Shown one piece after another: positions 43,967-52,056 of a stretch of DNA of 64,000 nucleotides. Under the pieces are notes generated by a model. The model searched no databases. It saw only the letters and a program-made list of their open reading frames with translations, and had not been told where the DNA came from. Each line of letters opens with the position of its first letter. Position 1 is the first letter of the stretch. Location of the stretch: assembly GCA_934718065.1 (NCBI GenBank), contig CAKUZR010000003.1, forward strand, positions 62,001-126,000. Reading direction: 5' to 3'. Source of the DNA: an uncultured Treponema sp. (lineage in GTDB: Bacteria; Spirochaetota; Spirochaetia; Treponematales; Treponemataceae). The position numbers and the translations under genes are program-made.

Positions 43967-44007
43967 TTCTCCATAATTCCAGAGAAGAACGCGGTTTTTC
44001 TGCCTGG

Positions 44008-44952
44008 CTAGGTTCTTGGAACTGTGATTCCAAGGGCTTTTTCGGTTTCCGGGTTTACGGTAAGATCACAGTTCTGAAGATATTCAATCGGCATTTCTGC
44101 TGGATTTTTGCCGTCGCGGAGAATTTCCACAGCCATTTTCGCAGTCTGCTTTCCAAGCTCGTAGTAATTGATTCCGTAAGTTGCAAGTCCGCCTGACTTA
44201 ACCATTCCTTCCTCGCCGCAGATTACAGGAATTTTGCTTTCATTCGCAACCTGAGAAACCAAAGTCATTCCGGCGGCAATCATATTGTCTGTAGGAGAAT
44301 AAATCGCGTCAACTTTTCCGCAGAGGCTTGAAACAACCTGCTGGATTTCATTCGCGTTTGAAACAGTTCCGTCAATGTATTTCAGGCCAAGCTTGTCGCA
44401 CGCGGCTTTTGCAAGCGCAATCTGAAAATAGGAATTCTGCTCACTTGAACAGTAAAGCATTCCTACAGTTTTTGCATTTGGAACAATTTTTTTAAGAAGA
44501 TCAATCTGAGCCGCGCAAGGAGTCAAATCTGAAGTTCCTGTAACGTTTCCGCCAGGAGCTGTGTTTTTCTGAACAAGCTTAGCAGACTCAGGATCTGTAA
44601 CGGAAGAAATAAGAATCGGAATATCTTTTGTAAGATTCGCAACAGCCTGTGCAGCCGGAGTCGCAATCGCAAAAATCAGGTTGTCGCGGTCATTTATAAG
44701 TTTTTCCGCAATTGTAACGCAGTTCACCTGCTCGCCCTGAGCATTGTGGTAATCAATCTTTATATTTTTTCCATCAACGTAGCCGGCTTCAGCAAGTCCG
44801 TCAACAAAACCTTTGTAGTTCGCATCCAGCGCAGAATGTTCAACAAGCTGAATAACGCCGATTTTTATTTTTTTATCGCCAGTTTTTGAGCATCCAGAAA
44901 ATCCAATGGCAAGCGCGCAGGCAGCGGCAGCCGCAGCAAACAATTTTTTCAT
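44008..44952 (-). CDS. ABC transporter substrate-binding lipoprotein (ABC_sub_bind family)
   Basis: Start at ATG 44952, seven bases or so behind GGAGG; the open frame from a TTG at 44970 contains that ribosome site and is not the start. 314 residues: lipoprotein signal (AACALAIGFSGC, Cys about 20), then the two-lobed binding protein with KIGVIQLVEHSALDANYKGF, FAIATPAAQAVAN, TDNMIAAGMTLVSQVANESK and GGLATYGINYYELG. These segments are characteristic of the ABC_sub_bind family. It delivers substrate to the permease encoded next. First gene of the importer operon, with a good promoter upstream. Confidence 0.92.
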   Translation of the reverse strand: MKKLFAAAAAACALAIGFSGCSKTGDKKIKIGVIQLVEHSALDANYKGFVDGLAEAGYVDGKNIKIDYHNAQGEQVNCVTIAEKLINDRDNLIFAIATPAAQAVANLTKDIPILISSVTDPESAKLVQKNTAPGGNVTGTSDLTPCAAQIDLLKKIVPNAKTVGMLYCSSEQNSYFQIALAKAACDKLGLKYIDGTVSNANEIQQVVSSLCGKVDAIYSPTDNMIAAGMTLVSQVANESKIPVICGEEGMVKSGGLATYGINYYELGKQTAKMAVEILRDGKNPAEMPIEYLQNCDLTVNPETEKALGITVPRT

Positions 44953-44981
44953 TTTTTGTAAATCCTCCAAAAATATGTACT

Positions 44982-45010
44982 ATTATAAAGCCAAAAAGAT
45001 GTATAAACAA
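44982..45010 (-). promoter_or_regulatory. Promoter of the ABC importer operon
   Basis: On the minus strand TTGTTT (45010-45005) is followed by a 17-base spacer and TATAAT (44987-44982), about 30 bases before the lipoprotein start and with GGAGG in between. Confidence 0.7.
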
Positions 45011-45040
45011 GAATGAATTCGCACAGTCCGCTAAAAAATA

Positions 45041-45069
45041 TTGCCTTTTTTTTGATTGACTTATAAAAT
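45041..45069 (+). promoter_or_regulatory. Promoter for a leaderless mRNA
   Basis: TTGCCT (45041-45046), 17 bases, TAAAAT (45064-45069). The ATG at 45076 lies six bases later, at the expected transcription start, with no Shine-Dalgarno sequence. Confidence 0.6.
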
Positions 45070-45075
45070 GTCGGT

Positions 45076-45471
45076 ATGAAACTAAGCATCAGACTTCCTT
45101 TTATTTTCAGTCTTGGACTGCTGGCGGCATCCTGCGGAACAGTTCCAAAAATTCCGGCGGACGCAACTTCAACCCAGCTTATTCAGATGGGTCAGGACGC
45201 GCTTGAATTTTCAAACTACACTGCCGCGGAAACCTATTACAACGCTGTAATCCAGCGCTACGGAATGAACACCGCCACATACATCGAGGCTTCATACGAG
45301 CTTGGGCATCTTTACCTTAAGCAGAAGCGATACGAAGAAGCCTACCAGAAATTCGACGAAATTCTTGCGACTTTTGAGAACGCCGAAATCGGAGCGATTC
45401 CAGCGTCGTACAAAAAACTTGCGGAAATGGGAATCGAAAAAATCCCGGAAAAATACAAGGCCGCAAAATAA
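45076..45471 (+). CDS. Small TPR lipoprotein
   Basis: 131 residues with a lipoprotein signal (FSLGLLAASC, Cys about 20) and about two TPR motifs (LIQMGQDALEFSNYTAAETYY, ASYELGHLYLKQKRYEEAYQKF). TPR lipoproteins of this kind (BamD-like in layout, but shorter) often serve as adaptors in outer membrane assembly. The gene stands alone and has its own promoter ending six bases before the ATG. Specific partners are unknown. Confidence 0.78.
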   Translation: MKLSIRLPFIFSLGLLAASCGTVPKIPADATSTQLIQMGQDALEFSNYTAAETYYNAVIQRYGMNTATYIEASYELGHLYLKQKRYEEAYQKFDEILATFENAEIGAIPASYKKLAEMGIEKIPEKYKAAK

Positions 45472-45508
45472 TTTTTTTGATTCACAAATTTTTCTAGTTT
45501 CTCAAAAC

Positions 45509-45537
45509 TTGCATTACGCTATAAATAGATATAAAAT
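45509..45537 (+). promoter_or_regulatory. Promoter of the phosphorelay operon
   Basis: TTGCAT (45509-45514), a 17-base spacer and TAAAAT (45532-45537). ATG 45547 follows nine bases later without a Shine-Dalgarno sequence, so the leader would be only two or three bases. Confidence 0.6.
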
Positions 45538-45546
45538 AATATCTAT

Positions 45547-46872
45547 ATGAAAAACGTACTTATAATCGATGCGCCTCCGATGTTCCGGGAGTTTTTGAAG
45601 AACAAGCTTTCAGAGGAAAAGGTCAACGTTGTAATAACACAGGAAAAGCGAGATGCGCTTATAAAAATCACATCTGTTCTGCCGGATCTTGTAATCATCG
45701 ATATAAACGAATTTGACGATCCTGACGCAATAATGGAATTGTTTCAAAAAATAAAGGCCGACCCGAACGCCTCCAGAATTCCTACAATTGCGACCGGTCC
45801 GAAAATGGACAAAAACATAATTGAAACTTATGCAAAGCTAGGAATCCATAAATATTTTGTAAAGCCGATAAAATTCGACATTTTTTTTGAATCAATCGGC
45901 AAAATTCTGCATACAGCCTTTTCAATGGACACAACTCCGTGCGTTCTTGACATCCACCGCAACGGAGACATTATTTTTATAGAAATCGCGCAGGGCTTGA
46001 ACCGCGAAAAACTTTCCCTTTTGAAATACAAGCTTTCAGAAATCATTGAAATCAACGAAATTGAAGTTCCAAAAATCATCCTGATGATGACAAACCTTGA
46101 GCTCAGCTTTATTGACGGCCTGAATTTGGAGCTTCTTCTTGACAATATTCTTTCAGACCCGAAAGTCCACACCAAAAACGTGAAGGTTCTTTCGTTCAGC
46201 ACGTTCACCCAGCAGCTTATAGACGGACATTCCCAGTACGACGGAATTGAAGTCGCAACAGACATTTCGCAGGTTCTGAATTATTTTGTTGAAAGCACAA
46301 ACACTTCCCGCGTTTCAGATTTGATTGCAGACCGGATTCTTTCCATTTCAGACTCGGATGTGGACGGTTCAGTTGAAATGCGCTTTTCTTCCGACACGGC
46401 AAATTCCGCGGATGAAGGAAAAACTGAATCGCAGGGAGAAACAAAAATTCCAGAAAGACAGAACGCTTCCGCCGCGGAGACAAATTCTTCAGCGCAAAAT
46501 GAAAACGCTGAAACAATCGCAGTCATCGACGACGACCAGATTACGCTGAAACTTTGCTACGCCGCATTCACGCAGGCAGGATTCAAAGTTGATCTTTTTT
46601 CAAGCGGAATAGATTTTCTGGCGAATATGTCGAAGAAAAAATACAAGGCGATAATTCTGGATATTCTTATGCCGGGCGTTTCCGGTTTTGACACGCTGAA
46701 AAGACTTCAGGGACTTGCAAACAAGCCGCTGATTGCAATTTATTCACAGGCAACAAGAAAAGATATTATTCTGCAGGCTCTTTCGCTGGGCGCAAAAAGT
46801 TTTATTGTAAAGCCGCAGAAACCTGAAATTCTTGTGGGCAAGATTCAGGAACTCTTAGCCGCAAATGAATGA
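45547..46872 (+). CDS. Response regulator protein with REC, STAS-like and REC domains
   Basis: A 441-residue soluble protein. First receiver (about 1-125): VLIIDAPPMFREFL, Asp in LVIIDINEF, Lys in YFVKPIKF; it has only part of the acidic cluster, so phosphorylation is uncertain. Middle (about 135-245): a STAS-like domain (LDIHRNGDIIFIEIAQGL, LMMTNLELSFIDGLNLELLL), known elsewhere as a protein-interaction module. After an acidic linker comes a complete second receiver (about 322-438: IAVIDDDQITLK, ILDILMPGVSG, FIVKPQKP). No DNA-binding domain, so output is by protein contact. The hybrid kinase gene starts inside its last codons. Confidence 0.85.
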   Translation: MKNVLIIDAPPMFREFLKNKLSEEKVNVVITQEKRDALIKITSVLPDLVIIDINEFDDPDAIMELFQKIKADPNASRIPTIATGPKMDKNIIETYAKLGIHKYFVKPIKFDIFFESIGKILHTAFSMDTTPCVLDIHRNGDIIFIEIAQGLNREKLSLLKYKLSEIIEINEIEVPKIILMMTNLELSFIDGLNLELLLDNILSDPKVHTKNVKVLSFSTFTQQLIDGHSQYDGIEVATDISQVLNYFVESTNTSRVSDLIADRILSISDSDVDGSVEMRFSSDTANSADEGKTESQGETKIPERQNASAAETNSSAQNENAETIAVIDDDQITLKLCYAAFTQAGFKVDLFSSGIDFLANMSKKKYKAIILDILMPGVSGFDTLKRLQGLANKPLIAIYSQATRKDIILQALSLGAKSFIVKPQKPEILVGKIQELLAANE

Positions 46873-48868
46873 AATCAGCAGCAATTCCGACGCGCCGGAA
46901 GAATTTGACATTCCGAACGAGCTTTTCATCGCGAACGCCGTCCACGAAATACGCACGCCGGTTCAGACCGTAATCGGAACGCTCGACCTGCTTTCCGACA
47001 CCCGCCTGAACAAAGAGCAGATTGAATATGTGCGGCAAATCCGCTACGGCGCAGACGTTCTTCTTGCGCTTGTGAACGATATTCTTGACTTTTCAAAGCT
47101 GAAGTCCCACAAGCTTCTGATTGAAAAAATTCCGTACAACGTAAAAACCCTTGCGGAAAATGTGGCGCATCTGATTGGAATTGAAGCCTACAACAAGGAA
47201 ATTGAAGTTGTAACCGACATTGACTACAAAAATATTCCGGACACAGTTCTTGGCGACCCCACGCGGATTCAGCAGATTCTTCTGAACCTTCTGAAAAACG
47301 CGGTGAAATTCACGAGCTGCGGATACATTCACCTGGAGCTTCTGCGGCAAGGCGAAAACCTGCTTTTTCAAGTCACAGACAGCGGAATCGGCGTTGACGA
47401 AAAGAAAATGGCCTCGCTTTTCAAAAGCTACTACCAGGGCGACTCGTCCTTCACAAGAAAATACGGAGGCTCCGGGCTTGGACTGGCAATCTGCAAGCTC
47501 CTTGTGCACAAAATGAACGGAAAAATCGGCGTGAAAAAAAATCCGTACGGCGGCTCGATATTCTGGTTTTCAGTTCCGCTGAAACTTGAAGCGCCGGAAA
47601 ATCTGCTTTTTTCAAAACCATACGTTCCTCCAGTTCCGGCAACCACCAGGATTCTTATTGTTGACGACAGCAATCTTGTAAGAAAAAGCCTTTCAAACCA
47701 GCTGAATTCAATCGGGCTTCAGTACATCCAGACATCCTCGAACGGAGACGACGCTTTTTTAAAGATGAAATACGCCGAGCAGCTTGGAAATCCGTTCGGA
47801 ATCGTTTTTATTGATATGATTATGCCGGTTGTTGAAGGCTGGCATCTTGCCTCAAAAATTAAAAATTCCCCGGAGCTTGCGAAAACAAAACTTTACATGC
47901 TTGTTCCGGAAGGCCAGATGGGCCGCGAGGCAAAAATGAAGCTTCTGGACTGGTTCGCCGGATATTTGTACAAGCCGATCCGCCGGGAAAAGCTGGACGC
48001 GCTGCTGCTCGACACAAACGGCGACATTCCTTCCGCAAAACTGATTGATGAAATTGAAGGAAACAAAAATCCGGAAAAAACTGACGAAAAAAAAGAATTT
48101 GCAAAAGGAATAAAAATTCTTGTCGCCGAAGACCATCCCGTGAACCAGGAAATTCTGGTCCAGTTCCTGAAAAAATTCGGCGCAACAGTTTTCACCGCGG
48201 AAAACGGAATGCAGGCAGTCAGCAGAATTTCAAAAAATCCAGAAATCCAGATGGTTTTTATGGACATCCAGATGCCGGTTCTAAGCGGAACTGAAGCGAC
48301 AGAAATTCTCCGCAAAAAAAAATATACAGGAATCATAATCGCCTGCACCGCAAACAACGACTCCTCAACTTTTGAAAAATACAAGGACATCGGAATCAAC
48401 GACATTCTTGTGAAACCGTTCAAAAGCGAAAAAGTCTTCGGGCTGCTTGACAAATGGAAAATCATCCTTGGACTTTCAAAGGCGACAGAAATTTCCGCGG
48501 CCGAGCAAAGAAAATCAATCGCGAACGACGAGCTCTGGGACATCCAGGATTTTGAGGACACAATCGGAAACGACTGGGATTTGGGGAACCAGATAATCAT
48601 TGACTACATTGAGCAGACAAGCAATTTTCTGATTTCAAGCAAAAAACTTCTTGAGACAAAAAATTTCGAGGAGCTTCACCGGATTGCGCACACGCTGAAA
48701 GGAAGCTCAGCGGCAATCTCCGCGAACAAGCTAGCAAATATCTCCGCAAAAATGAGCAGGGCTTCAACAGAAAGAAAAACCGACCAGCTGCTTTCAAGCC
48801 TTATCGATTTTGAGGAAAATTTCAATTTATTCTTATTAAAAACGAACAAGTGGGACCACAAATGCTGA
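46865..48868 (+). CDS. Soluble hybrid histidine kinase with two receivers and Hpt domain
   Basis: 667 residues without membrane or obvious sensor domain. HisKA with HEIRTPVQT (His 27) follows directly after a short N-terminus. The HATPase part has [19 protein letters not shown] and [11 protein letters not shown]. Receiver 1 (about 260-378) has VDDSN and FIDMIMP, receiver 2 (about 415-535) [17 protein letters not shown] and VKPF. A C-terminal Hpt domain (about 560-660) carries the His in [12 protein letters not shown] full phosphorelay is thus in one chain. It overlaps the REC-STAS-REC gene by eight bases. Input probably comes through that partner or another adaptor. Confidence 0.9.
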   Translation: MNEISSNSDAPEEFDIPNELFIANAVHEIRTPVQTVIGTLDLLSDTRLNKEQIEYVRQIRYGADVLLALVNDILDFSKLKSHKLLIEKIPYNVKTLAENVAHLIGIEAYNKEIEVVTDIDYKNIPDTVLGDPTRIQQILLNLLKNAVKFTSCGYIHLELLRQGENLLFQVTDSGIGVDEKKMASLFKSYYQGDSSFTRKYGGSGLGLAICKLLVHKMNGKIGVKKNPYGGSIFWFSVPLKLEAPENLLFSKPYVPPVPATTRILIVDDSNLVRKSLSNQLNSIGLQYIQTSSNGDDAFLKMKYAEQLGNPFGIVFIDMIMPVVEGWHLASKIKNSPELAKTKLYMLVPEGQMGREAKMKLLDWFAGYLYKPIRREKLDALLLDTNGDIPSAKLIDEIEGNKNPEKTDEKKEFAKGIKILVAEDHPVNQEILVQFLKKFGATVFTAENGMQAVSRISKNPEIQMVFMDIQMPVLSGTEATEILRKKKYTGIIIACTANNDSSTFEKYKDIGINDILVKPFKSEKVFGLLDKWKIILGLSKATEISAAEQRKSIANDELWDIQDFEDTIGNDWDLGNQIIIDYIEQTSNFLISSKKLLETKNFEELHRIAHTLKGSSAAISANKLANISAKMSRASTERKTDQLLSSLIDFEENFNLFLLKTNKWDHKC

Positions 48869-49701
48869 AAACAAATTATCATACGCACACAGTTTTTTGC
48901 GACGGAAAAGAAACTCCTGAAGAAATCGCCCTGGCGGCGGTGGCAAAAGGCTTTGACATCCTGGGTTTTTCAAGCCACAGCATGTATCCGTTCGCAAGCT
49001 CCTGGCACATTCCGCCAAAAGACTTCAACGCATACGTGGAAAGCGTGAATTCCGCAAAGAAAAAATTCAGCGGAAAACTGAAAATTCTCCTCGGATTCGA
49101 GGCCGACTACATTCCTCTTGTTTCGCATCCGGATTTTGAGCGTTACAAAAAACTTGACCCTGATTTTTTAATCGGCTCGGTGCATTACGTTTTTTCAGAA
49201 AAAGGCAGGCTTTGCGTTGACTACAGCGCCTCTCTCCTGAAAGAAAAAATCGACACTCTTTACGGCGGAAATTCAAGAAAAGTTGCCTGCGAGTATTTTC
49301 ATCTTGAGCGGGAAATGCTTTCCAAATGCAGTTTTTCGATAATCGGGCACGCAGACCTTGTGCGCAAAAACAACAGCGCGCTTAAAATGTTCAGCGAAAA
49401 CGACAGCTGGTACAGAAAAGAAATCAAGGCGACCGCAGACGCCATCAAACGCTCCGGAGTAATTGCGGAAGTGAACACAGGCGCAATCGCCCGAGGCTAC
49501 ATGGAAGGCGTTTATCCTTCCGATGAATTTCTTGCGCTTCTCCGCGAAAGAAATGTTCCCGTAACAATAAGCTCGGATTCCCATTCAAAGGAAAACCTTG
49601 ACTTCGCGTTCGACAAGGCGCTTCTGGCAATAAAAAAAGCCGGCTACAACGAGCTGGCTTTTATCGATACCGACAGAAAAATCAAATTTCAGAAAATCTG
49701 A
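48862..49701 (+). CDS. PHP-family phosphatase, histidinol-phosphatase-like
   Basis: I start at ATG 48862, which overlaps the kinase stop, because the PHP motif TNYHTHTVFCDGKETPEEIA begins right after it; a GTG four codons upstream is possible. The 279-residue metal-dependent phosphatase shows the PHP His pairs (HTHT, SSHSMYP), Glu in GFEADYIPL, GSVHYVF, SIIGHADLVRK, and the closing SDSHSKENLDFAF. HisK-type histidinol phosphatases have this length and layout, but no other his genes are here. Co-translation with a phosphorelay operon leaves open a different phosphatase role. Confidence 0.82.
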   Translation: MLKTNYHTHTVFCDGKETPEEIALAAVAKGFDILGFSSHSMYPFASSWHIPPKDFNAYVESVNSAKKKFSGKLKILLGFEADYIPLVSHPDFERYKKLDPDFLIGSVHYVFSEKGRLCVDYSASLLKEKIDTLYGGNSRKVACEYFHLEREMLSKCSFSIIGHADLVRKNNSALKMFSENDSWYRKEIKATADAIKRSGVIAEVNTGAIARGYMEGVYPSDEFLALLRERNVPVTISSDSHSKENLDFAFDKALLAIKKAGYNELAFIDTDRKIKFQKI

Positions 49702-49707
49702 TTCAGA

Positions 49708-50064
49708 CTATCGGTTGCGGCGTTCGGCAGTGCTGGCGCAATTCACGCACATAAATGCGTAAGGAATCGCTTCCAACCGCGCCTGAGGAATTTCTTTTCC
49801 GCATCCAAGGCAAATTCCGTATTTTCCAGTGCGGATCCGCTCAAGCGCGTTGTCAATCAGCTTAAGGCGGTTCGCATCCTGCGCGCTCAAGGAATCAAGC
49901 AAAGTTCGGTCAACTGCGTCGCTCGCAATATCAACCTCGTCGCCAGATTCAATCGGTTTCACAAGATTCTTCAGATCGCTTGTCTGAGATTCCAGCGCAG
50001 ACAAAATTGTCGCTCGCTGCTCCAAGAGCTTTTCCTTGATATCGGCAATAAATTTTTCATCCAT
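49708..50064 (-). CDS. DksA/TraR-family zinc-finger transcription factor
   Basis: Start at ATG 50064 behind GGGAGAA; an upstream GTG would sit on that ribosome site. 118 residues: an N-terminal coiled-coil (ADIKEKLLEQRATILSALES) and a four-cysteine zinc finger CLGCGKEI ... CVNC (about 82-106). DksA-type proteins enter the secondary channel of RNA polymerase and tune stable-RNA and amino-acid promoters with ppGpp. The coiled-coil tip has acidic residues (DEVDIASDAVD) as required. Shorter than E. coli DksA (151 residues), as usual for spirochaetes and other distant relatives. Confidence 0.85.
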   Translation of the reverse strand: MDEKFIADIKEKLLEQRATILSALESQTSDLKNLVKPIESGDEVDIASDAVDRTLLDSLSAQDANRLKLIDNALERIRTGKYGICLGCGKEIPQARLEAIPYAFMCVNCASTAERRNR

Positions 50065-50117
50065 AATCTTTTCTCCCACGGGTCAACTGGCGTGAACGGT
50101 AGCAAGTTTCACTATTG

Positions 50118-50155
50118 TTGACAAGCCATTTTATTTTGGTACATACTAATATAGT
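50118..50155 (+). promoter_or_regulatory. Probable infA promoter
   Basis: A consensus -35 TTGACA is at 50118-50123. The -10 box is less clear: CATACT (50142-50147, 18-base spacer) or nearby TA-rich sequence. GGAGG lies before the GTG start of infA. Confidence 0.5.
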
Positions 50156-50204
50156 ATAAAATCTTAAAAACGCAAAACTTTTTCGATTTTTTTTTGGAGG
50201 AATC

Positions 50205-50423
50205 GTGGCTAAAGAAGAAGCTATTGAAGTTGAAGGAATTGTAAAGGAAGCATTGCCTAACACAATGTTCCGTGTTGAACTGCAGAACGGTCATATGATT
50301 ATGGCTCATCTTTCTGGAAAAATGCGAAAACATTACATCAGAATTGTTCCTGGCGACAGCGTAAAAGTTGCCCTTTCACCTTACGACCTTGACAAAGGAC
50401 GTATTATTTTCCGTCAGCGTTAG
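50205..50423 (+). CDS. infA: Translation initiation factor IF-1
   Basis: The 72-residue protein is full-length for IF-1 and covers its S1-like OB fold: [60 protein letters not shown] and RIIFRQR. IF-1 binds the ribosomal A site during initiation. Start codon is GTG behind a strong GGAGG, leaving no doubt about the start. The gene stands alone, and its last 20 bases overlap the end of the convergent dnaJ-like gene. Confidence 0.97.
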   Translation: MAKEEAIEVEGIVKEALPNTMFRVELQNGHMIMAHLSGKMRKHYIRIVPGDSVKVALSPYDLDKGRIIFRQR

Positions 50424-50991
50424 GTTTGAAAATCAGCCGGAGCGCCCTTAAAGCTCCGGTAAAACCTGTCGCAAGCAAGCCAAGACACAGAAGCGGGCCG
50501 AACGGAATTATAATCCACGAAAATTTGAAGAAGAAAAGCCCGATAATAATCTGTCCAACTTTCAGAAAAAATTCAGTCCACAAACTCTTCTTTGAATAAG
50601 ATTTCTCAGGATTTCTGTATTCATAGTAATAGTTCGTGTTTCTCTGCGAATTCTGGCCGGCCGAATTATTGAACCACTGCCAGAAAGAATCCTCCGAGCC
50701 AAACGGATCTGAATAAGACTGCTGCTGGTAATAATTCTGGTAGCTGTTCTGATAAGAATTTTCAGTGCTATATCCCGAACTTGCCGAGCCGAACCTGTCA
50801 TAGTCCGAGCGTTTTTTCTCGTCGCCAAGAACATTGTAGGCTTCTGAAATTTTCTTGAATTTCTCCTCCGCCTCCTTGTCGCCAGGATTTCTGTCCGGAT
50901 GATATTTAAAAGCAAGATTTCTGTACGCTTTTTTTATTTCTTCTTGTGTCGCCGTTTTAGAAATTCCCAAAACCGAATAGTAATCGTTCAA
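50404..50991 (-). CDS. Membrane-associated J-domain protein (DnaJ-like)
   Basis: 195 residues. The N-terminal J domain (about 2-68) has [19 protein letters not shown], the essential HPD in [10 protein letters not shown] and the usual SDYDRFG. A Tyr/Asn/Gln/Ser-rich linker (about 75-125) is followed by two hydrophobic segments (about 142-185: [33 protein letters not shown]), so it is probably membrane-attached. It has no Cys-rich or C-terminal substrate-binding domains of DnaJ, so it most likely recruits DnaK to a membrane site. Tail-to-tail overlap of 20 bases with infA. Confidence 0.85.
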   Translation of the reverse strand: MNDYYSVLGISKTATQEEIKKAYRNLAFKYHPDRNPGDKEAEEKFKKISEAYNVLGDEKKRSDYDRFGSASSGYSTENSYQNSYQNYYQQQSYSDPFGSEDSFWQWFNNSAGQNSQRNTNYYYEYRNPEKSYSKKSLWTEFFLKVGQIIIGLFFFKFSWIIIPFGPLLCLGLLATGFTGALRALRLIFKPNADGK

Positions 50992-51130
50992 AGTGTTCCT
51001 CTTATAAAAAATCTATTAAAAAAATAATAAAAATTGGCTTTAGTTACAAGTTTTTTCTGCAAATGCCCAGCTTTAAATTTTCATATTTGGGTGGCTTTTG
51101 CTTGGTTCGCCAGGCTCACCAAACAAAACC

Positions 51131-51223
51131 AGGCTTTCCAGGTTTCCGGCCTCCGCCTACATTGCTCCACAAAAACTTCGTTTTTGTTCCGCAACGCGCT
51201 CCGCGCGACCTTCCAATCCTTGC
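51131..51223. repeat. GC-rich dispersed intergenic repeat, copy 3 (reverse orientation)
   Basis: On the minus strand: AAGGATTGGAAGGTCGCGCG, GAGCGCGTTGCGGAAC, GGAGCAATGTAGGC, GGCCGGAAACCTGGAAAGCC, in the same order as copies at 25278 and 41291. The inner stem differs (ACAAAAACG around AAGTTTTTGT). It lies in the 256-bp gap between the dnaJ-like gene and the Smr gene. Confidence 0.65.
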
Positions 51224-51247
51224 CACGTCAGCAAACCAAAATTCCAC

Positions 51248-51832
51248 CTACTTAAAAAGATTGTCCTTCAGAATCACCCAGGTTGCGCCTTTTCCGCCTT
51301 CGTTGGAATCCGGATGCCCCGAAGAGCCTAAACGCTTGTCCTGCTCAATGAATTTCCTGACCATTTCGCCAAGAACCGGATCTGTTCCGTGCGTGTGCAG
51401 GCCTTTTCCGTGGACAATCATAATTTTTTTGATTCCCTTTGACTCACATTCAGAAACAAAAGAATTCAAGCGCGCCCACGCTTCCTCTTTTTTAAGTCCG
51501 TGCAAGTCAATCCGCGCCTGAGGACGCATTTCAACAAGGCTGGAGCGGCTGTGGTACTTGTTTCTGGCCTCCTCCTGCTCTGAAAGCGCATCCTTGTCAA
51601 CAGTTCCGTAGCGGCGAAGCCAAAGTTCCATCGGGTTTATGCGCTTCTGGCTTTCCTTCTCAACATTGTATCCTTCCTGCAATTCCTTGCGCATTGCCAT
51701 AGCGGCTTTTTCTTCCGCCGTAGGAGCGTTCGCCTTCTTGTGGGAAACCGTATTTTTTCCGCTAAGCCGCTGCTTTTCAGCCTCTTTTTTCTGCTGAATG
51801 TCCCACTGATCCAAAATATCGCCAAAATTCAT
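51248..51832 (-). CDS. Smr-domain protein
   Basis: 194 residues: a charged helical N-terminal half (AEEKAAMAMRKELQEGYNVE) and a C-terminal Smr domain (about 105-190) with IDLHGLKKEEAWARL and IVHGKGLHTHG, the two signature segments. Smr domains, as at the end of MutS2, have nicking or RNA-cleaving activity; stand-alone bacterial members include SmrB, which cuts mRNA at collided ribosomes. That specific role is not proven by the sequence. Alternatives include a DNA-acting Smr nuclease. Confidence 0.85.
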   Translation of the reverse strand: MNFGDILDQWDIQQKKEAEKQRLSGKNTVSHKKANAPTAEEKAAMAMRKELQEGYNVEKESQKRINPMELWLRRYGTVDKDALSEQEEARNKYHSRSSLVEMRPQARIDLHGLKKEEAWARLNSFVSECESKGIKKIMIVHGKGLHTHGTDPVLGEMVRKFIEQDKRLGSSGHPDSNEGGKGATWVILKDNLFK

Positions 51833-51852
51833 ATTTTCATCCTGAAATTATT

Positions 51853-52056
51853 TAGTCCTAAATCCAAATTTTTTGCAAATTATAAAAAATCGCTTTCGGC
51901 ATATTTCCAGTTTGCTCCAGATGGATTTGGCTCGCGCTTCGCTTGTATTAATCTGGTGCTCCGCACTTTAATTAATTCAATCGCCAAAAATCTTCACAAA
52001 CTGCAAATCTGCCTGCGCTTTCATTCTTTTCCACAAAAAACTCGATATTCAGGCTA
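51853..52056. mobile_element. MITE-like palindromic element, full-length copy, before the SH3-ended membrane protein gene
   Basis: 204 bp with the family core (AATCGCTTTCGGCATATTTC, GGATTTGGCTCGCGCTTCGC, GGTGCTCCGCAC, AATCGCCAAAAATCTTCACA) and the right end CTCGATATTCAGGCTA; the left end (TAGTCCTAAATCC) is diverged. Its terminal CTA (52054-52056) is the TAG stop of the last gene of the Bat operon. Confidence 0.85.
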
